From positions 65,148-95,372 of the forward strand of contig KN884402.1 in assembly GCA_000934455.1 (NCBI GenBank): a stretch of 30,225 bases of DNA, in the 5' to 3' direction. Positions 10,901 through 20,750 of the stretch are shown piece by piece. This DNA comes from Apostichopus parvimensis. Lineage: Eukaryota; Echinodermata; Holothuroidea; Aspidochirotida; Stichopodidae. The first letter of the stretch is position 1. Each line of letters opens with the position of its first letter. The notes beneath the pieces were generated by a model that was not told the DNA's origin, ran no database searches, and worked only from the letters and a program-made list of their open reading frames with translations. The position numbers and the translations under genes were made by a program.

Positions 10901-11885
10901 GTTAAGATCAAATGAAGTAGTTAGTGTAAATTACACACTAAAGCAAGTTCACTTCAAATGCTGAGCTAATTGCAGGTGACAAAATATTTTATCCTTACAG
11001 TTTAAGGTAGCTCTTCTAAGTAAGGAATATAAACGATGGGTCTATTCAACCTTCAAGTACTGTACTGTAGTTTCATAATGCTGATCAGCGACTAGTTGAA
11101 ATTATTTTCCTGGGTCTTTCTCTCATCCCCCCCCCCCCAAGTTCCCTCAATCATATATATATATATATAGGCTAGTTTGGGTACGTACAGTAGCCTACCT
11201 GCTCCAGATGGGCAGAGTAGCTAAAGCAGAAAGAATAATTTAACAATTTAAGTTAGATTTAGCTCTGGCATTGGTAATTACACTTACATTTATTGTGCAT
11301 CCACGTATCAAGCTGTACAGGGAGGGATGTTTTCACAATTTCAGTGTATGGCCCTTTATTCTACATTTACTCTGTTGATGCAGAGTGGTGCATATAAATA
11401 AATGAAAGTCAATTGTTCCCATTGGTAACTAACATTGAGCAGAATGTATAGCCAACAATTGATGAAAAAAAATGTAGTATGCTTATGTTCACATCATACC
11501 TGAGTCGATTAAGGATTCACTTACCTCGATGCAGAGAACAAATTATGAAAGGAATTTTGCACCCTGTACAATATGTAGGCTACACTTTTGTAGGCTTATA
11601 TTATATAGGCTACAGGTTCAATAATATCAACATGTAGGCCTCCTTACTTTACACAAGTTTCAGGGCCGGGCGCTACACCATAGAGTGAAAACAGAGATAC
11701 ACAGGTTCGTTTTCCAATTAAATGTCAAGAGCTAGCAGCACTGTTGACAGTGTTCTTACTTCAACCTTTGGTAGGCATATGTCAATTCAAAACATGCCAA
11801 CACTTGCCTAACTAGTGAAAGTCCATGATAACTCTAACGTCAATTTTTCTAAGCCTATAGTCTAGCTTAGTTAATTACATACCTC
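7991..11885. other. Insertion interior, simple repeats only
   Basis: No recognisable coding sequence on either strand; the longest frames (for example 9907-10179 plus and 8930-9187 minus) have no known motif and unremarkable composition. It contains a 12-G run at 8750, an 11-G run at 10410, a 12-C run at 11127 followed by an (AT)n run at 11153-11169, and many TAGGCCTA-like words near 7995-8015 and 11570-11640. An acceptor-like tract (cttgtttttcttgtag) ends near 9042 with no convincing exon after it. Confidence 0.45.
11127..11169. repeat. C12 run and (AT)n microsatellite
   Basis: A run of 12 C ends at 11138, and after a 14-base spacer a TA/AT dinucleotide run spans about 11153-11169. Both are common length-variable simple repeats. 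Confidence 0.9.
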
Positions 11886-12763
11886 AATGGTCTTCTTTCT
11901 TGTCTTGAATGGGAGAACGAGATGTTCGATTACTGACTCCATCCATCGAAAGAGACAAAAGTTTCTGTTACATCTTCCAATTTATTACTTTTATTTTACA
12001 TGGTGCCCAAATTGCCGCTACGTCCACCGCTTCTGCATATCAGAAATACAAGTTTCGCCATTTGAGACACACTTCGCAAATCACGATAGGGGTATATCGT
12101 TGCACAGTCTGGTATGATTCATGGATAGGTATGGGTTCCACTACTACTGCTAACGCAAGTTAGCTCTATACATTTTCCCCGCTGACGCACGAAAGTTCAA
12201 TATGACGCAACATTTACTTTTGGCATGTTCGATGTTGATAAACGATGGGGAGAGTGATTTTTAGATAATCCTTTTATTAACTGTAATGCGATTAAATCAT
12301 TACAATAAATTAATGTCAATAATTTTTCAATTATAAATCATTAATAAAAGTGGAGGTAAGTATCATATCAATCTCTTCAATGGCTTTGTCATATTTCAAT
12401 TAATAACAATGTATATTTTCAACACCAAAAGGTAATGGTACAGTCCAAGTTGAAACTGACGAGATTCAAGCGAAAATAAAGGTGGGGAGGAAGTTTGCCG
12501 TGAAGAATATCTGTTTTTAATTGTCAACCGGATTACAAGTTTTCGTGAAAAATGCTTTATAGACGACTATTTTTTCGTTTTAAGGGTGCAATTTCGTACT
12601 AAATCGTTCGAGCATTTAAAATTTTGCCATCCAAAATACATAAACCGAGTTTCGTCTGTCGGATAGGAAAGGAATGGAGCACAGGCAATAGCTACAGAAG
12701 ATCAAATTTCCCGCGAATACCGCAAGATCCTTGTTGAATGCCCGAGGCAGCAAAAATCCTTAT

Positions 12764-12795
12764 GTCCGTACCACTAAAGGGCGGATTTTCAAATG
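12764..12795 (-). repeat. Right terminal inverted repeat of the 5.8-kb insertion
   Basis: It ends ggattttcaaatg at 12795, and the pogo-like coding sequence restarts at the next base (cagacgaag). The last three bases of the repeat are ATG, in frame with the catalytic part of the transposase, so the insertion supplies a potential start codon for an N-truncated protein. Confidence 0.8.
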
Positions 12796-13815
12796 CAGAC
12801 GAAGCGGGAAGTGAAACTCGTAGTAAAAAAACTACTTGACGAAGACGGAAGGACAACCATGTTCCCTAATAACCTACCCGGAAGAGACTGGTTTATTCGG
12901 TTCATGGAGAGGCACCCCAAGATTTCGGAGAGAAGTGGGGAGGCATTGGGCACGGAGAGAGCTCTACTGACGACCGAGAAAGTGGACGCGTGGTATGCCG
13001 AATTCCGGAAATATATTTTCAGCGACGACGATGTGAAGGGGAAAGGGGCGGAGATCATGGGAGATCCAAGTACAATTTTTAACTGTGACGAGAGTGGATT
13101 CCCCTTGTCTGGTCAATCTGAAAAGGTGTTGGCACCACGGGGTACCCGGAACGTGTACCAGCTGTCCAACTCGGACAGAAGGCAGATCACTGTTCTTGGT
13201 TGCATGAATGCGGCGGGAACCTACGTACCGCCGATGCTGATATACCCGGGAGTTCGCTTTCGATATGACCCACTGAACAATGCCCCAGGAGATTGGTGTA
13301 TCGGAAGGAGCACTAGCGGGTGGATCGACTCAGAAGTTTTTTTCGAGTGGACTGCCAACCATTTTTTGCCGTTCGTAAAGAAACAAGGAATAAGGTTTCC
13401 GATCCTATTACTGTTGGATGGCCACAGCTCGCATCTGAATTTGGAGGTTGCAAAGTTCTGCAACGAGAATGGGATTATTCTCTACTGCTTCCTCGCCAAT
13501 GCCAGCCATACCATACAGCCTTGCGACCTCACCCTCTTCAAGAGTTTGAAGAGCAGCCGGCAAGACAAGGTGAAGGACTTTGTTTCCAGTCACATTGGCC
13601 AGACGATGACGAAGCTGAACATTGCAGAGGTATTCGCGGCTGCATGGAAAGAGGCGGCAAAACCCTCATTGGCCGTCAATGGATTCAGAGCTGCCGGACT
13701 TCATCCATTCGCCTACGACCCAGCGAAGCTCTCAATCCACGCAGACCGATTCCAGTCCAACCAGATGGTGTCGCCATGCCACAGGACATCGATGCCACAC
13801 CGCCGCCTGCCATGA
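12793..13815 (+). CDS. Pogo-like transposase catalytic part, 340 aa, N-truncated
   Basis: This is the longest open frame in the window. It continues the protein begun at 6740. The CENP-B-like helix-turn-helix region (LLDEDGRTTMFPNN, GRDWFIRFMERHPKISER) comes first. The DDE-superfamily domain follows, with three acidic positions in the usual contexts: IFNCDESGFPL (about residue 93), LLLLDGHSSHLNL (about residue 207) and IQPCDLTLFKSLK (about residue 246). The set is DDD, as usual for pogo. The family region FRAAGLHPFAYDP ends the similarity. The last ~16 residues are out of the family frame because of an indel near 13770. Expression would give a protein without its psq-type DNA-binding domain. 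The Met at 12793 is probably not the original start. Confidence 0.85.
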   Translation: MQTKREVKLVVKKLLDEDGRTTMFPNNLPGRDWFIRFMERHPKISERSGEALGTERALLTTEKVDAWYAEFRKYIFSDDDVKGKGAEIMGDPSTIFNCDESGFPLSGQSEKVLAPRGTRNVYQLSNSDRRQITVLGCMNAAGTYVPPMLIYPGVRFRYDPLNNAPGDWCIGRSTSGWIDSEVFFEWTANHFLPFVKKQGIRFPILLLLDGHSSHLNLEVAKFCNENGIILYCFLANASHTIQPCDLTLFKSLKSSRQDKVKDFVSSHIGQTMTKLNIAEVFAAAWKEAAKPSLAVNGFRAAGLHPFAYDPAKLSIHADRFQSNQMVSPCHRTSMPHRRLP

Positions 13816-14548
13816 CCAATGTCTCTGCACCACCACCAACAGCCAATGCAGCAGCTTTCAATGCACTCGAGAAGTGCATGAGTGACGAGAGAAAGTGGGT
13901 GTTCCGAAGGAGGGAAACTGAGGGACCTCTACGACACGTGGAAAAAATTGAAAGACATTACTAGACCACAGACATTGCAAGGAGCTAATCCTGAAGCACC
14001 CACTCCAGCAACATCTCCAGCAACCGACGGAGCATCGACTGAGTCCACCCCCGCACCATCAGGAGTTCCTAGCCCAGGACCTTTGCTGGAGCTAGCCCTG
14101 AAACCCCAAGTCCTGGTCATGCTTTTGAGAAACACGTAAGGTTCCCCTAGGCTTCTGCCAAATCCAAGCCCATCAGAGGACCCCAGTTACCCAAGGCGGT
14201 GTGAGGTTCCAAGTATCTAAAAAGAAAGCACGGACAAGAAAAACGAGTAGAAGCGTAAGCAGAAAAAAAAGAGAAGCCAGAGAATCGAAACGGAAGGCCA
14301 CGGAAATGGAAAAATCCAAGACGAAAACACCAGCGGAAACTACGGAGAGTTCTGGAGAAGATGTTGACGAAAGTATTTGCGCAAAGTGCCGAAAGAATTA
14401 CAGAGGCGAGTGGGAGAACAAGCATTGGATAGAATGCGTTCAGTGCCCCAGATGGTACCATCGTCGCTGCTCAGACATAATGGACATAGATGATGTGACG
14501 GAAGCAGAGGTGAAGGAGATAGCGTGGATTTGTTCGGAGTGTTTGTAA
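13770..14548 (+). pseudogene. Pogo-like transposase C-terminal tail with PHD finger, frameshifted
   Basis: Pieces in three frames continue the same protein. ALEKCMSDERKWVFRRR (about 13862-13912) is followed after a frame change by LYDTWKKLKDITRP and a Pro/Thr/Ser-rich stretch, then another change near 14130-14200. The last part, to TAA at 14546-14548, is highly basic (RTRKTSRSVSRKKREARESK) and acidic (SSGEDVDES). It ends in a PHD-type zinc finger: ICAKC, then WIECVQCPRWYHRRC, then WICSEC (Cys4-His-Cys3 pattern). A basic linker and C-terminal PHD finger occur in some animal pogo-like transposases and could read chromatin marks. At least two indels break the reading frame. Confidence 0.75.
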
Positions 14549-16703
14549 GATATTTTGGTGGGGATCAGATCCGAGAGAAGTCCATATTGCAGGGTTCCAT
14601 TTTATGTTTGAGTTAATTTCATATTCTTTTCAACAAGTAGGCCTATAAAACATTCCATATGATCAGGTGCAATTCAAAAAGTGTTTAAATTTTTTACTGA
14701 TATAGGTCATTTGGCTATGCAATTTTTAAACAGTATTTTCGATACTTTATTGAAAACTCTCTTGCCATTTATAGTTTCGTTTAATGCCTTAATGAGTGCC
14801 TTAATGAATTAGAATTCCAAATTAATTTGTTTTATATTTGTTATTTGATATTCCGTTTATGTTGTTCAACTGATAGTCTTTCTTTCACTTTGTGTGCCCT
14901 TGTCAAGCGATTTTTCTTTTCAAAGTATACACCTTGAACCACATGCGTATCCTTGAAATTATGCAGATAGAGTATTTGAATATTTGCAATAGTCAATCAG
15001 AAATTAATTAGAGGATGTTGGTGATTAAGTTAATGATTCAAACAATGTGTGCAATTTTCTTCCGTGCGGCAAGAATCGGAGCAGTATACACTGAAACAGA
15101 CAAAAACCAGAATGAAAACATTTCATGGTTCCTTGCTGCTGTTCATTAGTTCCATTCATAGGGAAATTTCTAAGAAAGCCCTAATACAACAACAGCAATT
15201 CATGCACACAAACTTTTGTTACCAAAGTAATGCTAAGCCCTGCCCTCTCATAAATTTGTATCATATCAATTGCAGCATACAGCATGGGTATAGGCTATCT
15301 GCCAATATCATCATACCAAGTTTGACGAAATTACGACTAATAGTAGCCAAAAAGTGTTTCCGAACATCCGCTAAATCATATGATTGGAAATTTTCAAAAT
15401 CGAGAGGAATAGCAGTGGTAGACTAGCAGTAGCAGTTGTGCTCTGCACTTCCGTGAGCTATTGCCCTGGAGTGGCTTCATGATATATTTTTAGAAAGCTT
15501 ACTTCTTCCCAAGGCTTCGTAAGAACGTTTTTTCCCAATCCAATTAGAATGTGTGTACCAATAATAACATTCGTGTCGCGACAACTAAGGAACATAAATC
15601 AAAATTTGCAATTTTAACATAAAAGTATGACGCGAAAAATCCCTTGTGACAGTACCGAGTTATTATATGATAAAGAGACGCCTCAATGAAGCAACTAATT
15701 GTTTTTCAGGATTTCAATGATGAATATTTAAACCTACTAACTATTCTGCACTGCGAATAAAAACTTTCATCGAGTGTTCCCTTAGCGCTGTCGGTGCCGT
15801 GTCTACAAAATATAGGTGTATTTTTATTCCGGTAAGTTGATTACTTTATAATTATTTCATCCATTTTATATTCCATAAATTAATGTTAAAGAATAGATGG
15901 TTATGTGGCATTTTCCGGTCTGACGTAACCTAACGTACCAAGTCACACAAGACTGCAGTACTTATCACAGGCGCTCGTAACGCTAGGCCCTATATGAAAT
16001 TATCGTGTGATCTCTCTCTCGCATGCTCCCTGGGGTAATTGCGGTCATACAAATTTTATGTTGGGGATTCGATGTCAGCACTTATAGGCCTAGTCAGTAT
16101 AGCCTATGCAGGTGATACAATCAGGTGGGTGAAATGTCGGGTTTGCTACATATGAATCAATTAAGATTGTTGAGTCAGTAAAAGCTTTGTAAACATGATA
16201 ATTGTTGGATCCCTTGATGAAGGTCTGATCAGTCTTGTATAGACACATTGGAGTGTGTACGTACCGGTATGTAGTATGTACGTATGACTACCTGAATTAG
16301 TGGGAAAGACTTCTTGAATGCCTATGCTATGGCGAGAAATGTGGCTTGTTTGGCAGATGATTAAATCTCTGGCAAGGTAGGGGCTCAGCAATGAGGATTA
16401 ATTGCCGTGCCTGTGGAAAGGTTCTGGTAAGGCACAGGTAGACTACATAGACCGTGCATGTGTGCACTTAGCCACAGATGATTTTAATTGTAAATGCATG
16501 TAAAGGCCGCAGTCAGCCTGTGACTAATGAAATCAGTGTACATTGCCAATTTGCCATCAGATGAGACATTTCGATTTAGAGAGGCGAGGGGGGGGTACAA
16601 AAAAGTACCGGTTAGGAAAATTGGGCGAGTCCACAAGTCTATCACACATAATCACAGCAAGTTTCATTGACTGCCTTTTCTATTTAGTCAGTCCAACGTT
16701 GCG
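14549..16703. other. No recognisable gene
   Basis: A 125-codon plus-strand frame (15049-15426) has no recognisable motif, and its composition looks like noncoding sequence. I see no splice-bounded exons. This stretch should contain the right end of the pogo-like element and the left end of the hAT element, but I could not identify their inverted repeats. CpG-containing words are more frequent around 15770-15990 and may mark an old promoter. Confidence 0.4.
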
Positions 16704-16757
16704 ATGTCGAGTGGGCCTCCCAAAAAACGTTTGAAGCAAGCATGCCTAAGTTTCAAG
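16704..16757 (+). pseudogene. hAT-like transposase, exon 1 with nuclear signal
   Basis: ATG 16704 opens 18 codons reading MSSGPPKKRLKQACLSFK, followed at once by the donor GTAAGA. A short basic N-terminal exon (PPKKRLKQ looks like a nuclear localisation signal) is common in TTF-finger hAT proteins. It ends in phase 0 and joins cleanly to the next exon at 17152. Confidence 0.6.
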
Positions 16758-17151
16758 GTAAGAATTATACTAGAAAGTGATCTAGAAAGTGATATATCCT
16801 CATATAATATTTAGTGAAAATTGTTGTGAATTCCTCTTGATAGTAGATACACATGAATAATCAATATATATATATATCCATATATATGCACGCACGTGAC
16901 TGGCAGCACCTGTGAGTACACTAGGTGTAGGTATATCAAAATACATGTGGACACCACCCGGAGCGGACCTGTTCTCCTCGTTTGTAAGTTCTTTCAAGTT
17001 GTGTCAGCTGACCCCAGATTCATCATTTATCATGGACACAACAAATATCACTATAAAACAATTAAAAATCATAAGTTGTATTGTGAATCAGAATCGTGTG
17101 TTGTTTTCTGATTTCAACCTCGAAATATATTCGTATTTTTATTGTCAACAG
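16758..17151 (+). other. Intron of the hAT-like gene
   Basis: Donor GTAAGA at 16758, acceptor tttttattgtcaacag ending at 17151. It contains a short (TA)n run near 16864-16880. No coding content. Confidence 0.55.
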
Positions 17152-18787
17152 ACTATCTCTGCAAGGCCCGTAGTTACAGCAGCTGCAGACGAGTGTCAAC
17201 CTTCTGTGGGAACCACTTGTGAGTCCGGGAGCTAGTCCTTACTTGAAGCAATTTCATGAGAGTCTGTTTCTTCAACATCATCGTCGGAAAGGACAGCAGG
17301 TGTGGAGATACCACGAAGTGATTTTGGTTTCATAGTCGAGTTCCTGCAGAAAAATGGCAGCATATCTGAAGAGAATATTAAATCTGCATTGACGGAGAGA
17401 TGGACACCTTCACGCAAAGCAGAATTTCCGGTGTCATATCACATTAAACAAGGGAACAGGCGGCCTCGATCGATCAACAACACTCATCTTGAACGTTTCA
17501 ACTGGCTAGCAATCATCAGGCATGGAGAATGCACAGGAGCTTGGGTGCGCCGTATGTGTTCTTTTTTGTGTCACGAAATACGGGGGCGGAAAGAAAGCAG
17601 TGGCCAGGGGGTGGGGGCTAAAAGTTAGGTAGGCTCGTAAAAAAACCGCTGATTTATTTTTCTGATCTCACTGGACAAGAAGGGTCCTTGTCTAAGCATG
17701 AGAAGACAAACTACCATTTAACCAGTGCAGAAATAGCTGGCGAGTTCCTCGTGAGGATTGGTCGCCCAGATGTAGATGTGCGGGCAATGTTGGACAGTAA
17801 ACGGGCAAAGGAAATCGAGGATAATCGGGCAGCTCTGAAAGCTATCATTCAGACAGTTCAGTTCGCAGCTTTCCATCCTTTGAAATCGAGCACAGATTCA
17901 GAAGGCATGATCCAGTACCCGAAGGAGAATGATGGTAACTTCAGAATACTACTACGATACAGGATGCGTGGTGGTGTCAGTGCTCTGACCGAACATTTGC
18001 AGAAGGCTGCAAATAATGCAGTGTATACTAGCAAAACAATACAGAATGAGTTGCTTTAAGATATGTCACATCTACTGAAGAAAGATATCACCCGGGATGT
18101 TACCCAGTCACCGTTCTGGGTGTTGATGGCCGATGAGACGACGGATCGGGTTAATCGAGAGCAAATGGTTATGGTAGTTCGTACAAAAGTGGAGATCAGT
18201 ACGTAGTCTGCGAGGATCCTGTTAGCCTAATGGACGCATTGCCTTCCATCAGGAGGGAAATGGACGATTCTAGTGACTCTGATGAAGTCAGTATGTCTGG
18301 TAAGAACATTGGGGCTGTTTTGAAGAGAGAGATCCATAACATGTGCCTTGATACCGAAAACATGGTGGCCCAGTTCTATGATGGCACAGCTGCAATGTGT
18401 AGCGAACGAGTGGGCGTAGCAGCGCAAATCAAGAGTTTTGCCCCATTAGCTGACTACTACCACTGTGCCATGCATGGCCTAAATTTAGCAACATCTAAGA
18501 TGCTGAACGTTCATACGATCAGAAACGCGCACGGAACACTTGGAGCTGTCATCAGCTTCATTATTGATGGTGCCAAACGAGAGGAAACGCTGTCCAACAT
18601 GCTGAAAGCTGATGGACGGTCTAAAGGGAAACTGGCGAAGGTTTGTACAACACGATTTATTGAACGCCATACTGCAGTGCTACGATTTTGGGAGTACCTT
18701 CCAAGTATCGTGAAAACTTTCGAAAACATGGAAAGATGGAACGACGTTCGAGCGAGTAGCAAGGCAACAACACATCTCAATTGCATG
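17152..18787 (+). pseudogene. hAT-like transposase, exon 2, truncated and frame-broken
   Basis: The order of recognisable parts is typical of hAT transposases with a TTF-type zinc finger and DUF4371 region. A Ser/Ala-rich linker with two stops comes first. Next comes EIPRSDFGFIVEFLQKNG, then FPVSYHIKQGNRRPRS and FNWLAIIRHGECTGAW (TTF-type finger region). After a frame change near 17570-17630 come SDLTGQEGSLSKHEKTNYHL, RAALKAIIQTVQF, NFRILLRYRM, AVYTSKTIQNELL, a stop at 18057, then FWVLMADETTDRVNREQM (the conserved hAT 'DETTD' catalytic region). After another frame change near 18190 come MVAQFYDGTAAM, YYHCAMHGLNLATSKM and TTRFIERHTAVLRFWE. The similarity stops at about 18787, so the C-terminal half with the hAT dimerisation domain is missing. 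Confidence 0.85.
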
Positions 18788-19042
18788 TTAAAACTTGCAA
18801 TTTCTGGTTTTTATAACAAATTGGGTTTCACTTAACTGTCGTAATATCTGGAATACACACTTCTAAAAAATTAGCTCTCCCTTAGTCTTCCTGGATATTC
18901 AATTAATAAAAGTTTTCTAAAAAGGACCCACTTAAATCTACACACATGCAGTGACTAGTTTCCAGCTGAAATGTAATGCGAATTCCATATTTCATAAAAT
19001 GTCACAATTTTTTAAGTAAAAGTTAAATTATTTTTAAGACAG
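18788..19042. other. Junction region between hAT remnant and Gypsy remnant
   Basis: AT-rich, no recognisable coding. The hAT similarity ends abruptly on the left and the integrase similarity starts abruptly on the right, so at least one insertion or deletion breakpoint lies here. Confidence 0.5.
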
Positions 19043-19371
19043 TTCAGTAAGTTACAAATCCAAAATGGTCTTAAGTACAGAGTAACTAAGAATGGTGAAG
19101 TATGGCAATTGTTCTTGCCCGAAGTGTTAATCCCAGATGTATTGTATGCTTGTCATGATAAACTGGGCATAAAGGTGTGAAACGTACTTTAAGTTTAATT
19201 CGTGACAGATGCTATTGGCCAAGAATGACTAATGATGTTACTTTGTATTGTGTAAATTGTGATCGGTGTTCCAAGGCCAAAAACCAACCAAGAGTAAAAG
19301 AGCCTATTGAGAACTGAACCGCAACGAGACAAAATGAGATTTTAGCTGTGAATTTGACTATCTTAGAGAAA
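19043..19371 (+). pseudogene. Ty3/Gypsy-type integrase, zinc-binding part
   Basis: It reads FSKLQIQNGLKYRV, then VLIPDVLYACHDKLGH, after a one-base loss near 19165 KGVKRTLSLIRDRCYWPRM, then YCVNCDRCSKAK. The His-x4-His and Cys-x2-Cys (CDRC context) groups are the H2C2 integrase zinc-binding domain. A stop follows EPIEN (19314-19316), and the core starts as ILAVNLTILEK, where the first catalytic Asp of the family is Asn. Coding similarity breaks at 19371 and resumes at 20091, on the far side of a LINE. Confidence 0.85.
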
Positions 19372-19989
19372 CAGGAGGTCTCTGTTGAAAGAGACCTAGG
19401 TATCTACATTGACTCATCTCTGCAACCTTCTAAACATTGTCTTGAAGCTGCTAAAAGAGGTAATAGGGTTTTAGGTATGATCAAGAGGAACTTCAGTTTT
19501 CTGAAAGAGGACATCGTAGTTAGGCTTTATAAGCAGTTGGTTAGGCCTCATCTGGAGTATGCTGTGCAGGCTTGGAACCCTTACTTTGCTAAGGATAAGG
19601 AAGTACTTGAAAAGGTCCAGAGGAGGGCTACTAGGATGATTAGTTCCTTAAAGAGGGTTCCTTATTATAGGCGGTTACAACTGTTGAATCTCACCACACT
19701 GGAGCTTAGGAGGTTACGTGGGGACTTGATCCAGGTTTTCAAGATTGTGTATGGTTTCGACAATTTATCCTTTACCGACTTTTTCTTGTTTGCTAACAGT
19801 AGTTGTACTAGAGGTCATTGTCTTAAACTCCAAAAGTCGCATAGTAGGATTAATATTCGGCATAATTTTTTTTCTAATAGGGTTGTGAACGAGTGGAATG
19901 GTTTGCCTGAGAAAGTTGTACTTGCAAGTAGTGTCAATGGGTTTAAGAATGCTTTGGACAAGCACTTTAAGCATTGTAATCGGGTCTGA
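19348..19989 (+). CDS. CR1-like LINE reverse transcriptase C-terminus (chimeric open frame)
   Basis: The 213-codon frame is open to TGA at 19987. Its first eight residues are integrase sequence (the NLTILEK part) and the rest is the C-terminal part of a CR1-group non-LTR reverse transcriptase: VERDLGIYIDSSLQPSKH, VRLYKQLVRPHLEYAVQAWN, LEKVQRRATRMI, LELRRLRGDLIQVFKI and NEWNGLPEKVV. The catalytic FADD box is absent because the element is 5'-truncated, so it cannot encode active enzyme. The frame is undamaged, unlike its neighbours, so the insertion is fairly young. Confidence 0.9.
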   Translation: MNLTILEKQEVSVERDLGIYIDSSLQPSKHCLEAAKRGNRVLGMIKRNFSFLKEDIVVRLYKQLVRPHLEYAVQAWNPYFAKDKEVLEKVQRRATRMISSLKRVPYYRRLQLLNLTTLELRRLRGDLIQVFKIVYGFDNLSFTDFFLFANSSCTRGHCLKLQKSHSRINIRHNFFSNRVVNEWNGLPEKVVLASSVNGFKNALDKHFKHCNRV

Positions 19990-20090
19990 GTGTTTGTGTC
20001 TTCAGTTTTTTTTTCTCTCTCTATAGGGTCCTTGATGGGGACTTAAGTGTCCCTCCTGATCCTTTTTTCAACTAAACTAAACTAAACTAA
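19372..20090 (+). mobile_element. 5'-truncated CR1-like LINE inserted in the integrase
   Basis: It starts at about caggaggtctctg and ends in (ACTAA)n at 20070-20090. The 3' untranslated part is short (about 100 bases) and contains a possible stem GGGAC-ttaagt-GTCCC. The same tail occurs at 1231-1357 and 7846-7960. The integrase frame left of it ends with LEK and right of it resumes with RYENVLVMT, so almost no target sequence was lost. No clear target-site duplication is visible, as is common for CR1. Confidence 0.9.
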
Positions 20091-20750
20091 CATGCTAATC
20101 GTTATGAAAATGTACTTGTTATGACATATATTTTCTGAATTCACACAGGCTGTAGCCACGAAGGATCAAACGGCCGAGAGCACTGCTGAAGCATTGATCA
20201 GCCACTGGTTCAACCGTTATGGGGTGTGCCCAAACGGCTACACTATGATCAGGGCAGGAACTTTCAGTCCGCTTTGGTCCGACAACTGTGTAAGATATAT
20301 GATATTAAGCAAACCCTAACCACTCCCTATCATCCCGAAGGGGATGACCAGGCCGAGAGGTTTAACATAACTCTCCATGACCTCTTGAGAACTCTTTCTG
20401 AGAAAAAGAGACGTAACTGGTCTAGGCATTTGCCTGAGGTATTGTATTACTACAATGCAACTCCACATGTTTCGACTGGGTACACACTTTTCTTTTTGAT
20501 ATTTGGAAGAAATCCCACACTTCTAATCGATTTCCTTGTAGCGGAAAGTACTGCAGAGACAATCGAAACTGAAAACCCTGTCATAGATTGGGTTAATGCT
20601 CATGCTGAAGCTTTGAGATATGCTTATCAAAAAGCAAGGGAGAATATGGCCAAAGAAGATGATAAAAGGAAGCGATACTGTAATAAGGGTGCTTGCACTA
20701 AACCTTTAACTATTGGTAGTCATGTGTATTTAAGGGCTGAATTCAAACAA
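20091..20750 (+). pseudogene. Ty3/Gypsy-type integrase core, frame-broken
   Basis: It resumes RYENVLVMT; a stop and frame change follow near 20134-20150, then [25 protein letters not shown] two-base GT duplication at 20225-20228 shifts the frame, then [11 protein letters not shown] (second catalytic Asp), [18 protein letters not shown] (catalytic Glu region), LPEVLYYYNATPHVSTGY and LIFGRNPTLLIDFLV follow. The C-terminal strand IGSHVYLRAE is the last recognisable part, and the frame after about 20745 is unrelated. This is the 3' part of pol. No reverse transcriptase, protease or gag of this element is in the window. Confidence 0.85.

Larger units (their letters stand above)
7000..12795. mobile_element. 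5.8-kb insertion with ~30-bp terminal inverted repeats, no gene seen
   Basis: The left end reads CATGTGAAAATCCGCCCTTT and continues AGT then AGCACGGAC. The reverse complement of the right end reads CATTTGAAAATCCGCCCTTT, then AGT then GGTACGGAC. The ends match at all but about three of the first 32 positions, then stop matching. They sit exactly where the pogo-like protein breaks between GYG and QTKREV. Any target duplication is very short, at most a single C. The interior holds a LINE tail, homopolymer runs and no recognisable transposase, so the unit looks non-autonomous. A spliced-intron reading (GT 7003, AG 12797) is possible but leaves the two coding parts out of phase. Confidence 0.75.

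Noticed and set aside
11887..12163. Overlapping plus-strand frames and a possible minus-strand 5' exon ending in GTATGT near 11884
   Set aside because: The minus-strand ATG frame meets a stop before the donor, and the plus-strand frames have no motif.
13929..14461. Minus-strand frames of 68 and 104 codons
   Set aside because: They are antisense to the Pro/Thr-rich and basic tail of the pogo-like protein; composition bias explains them.
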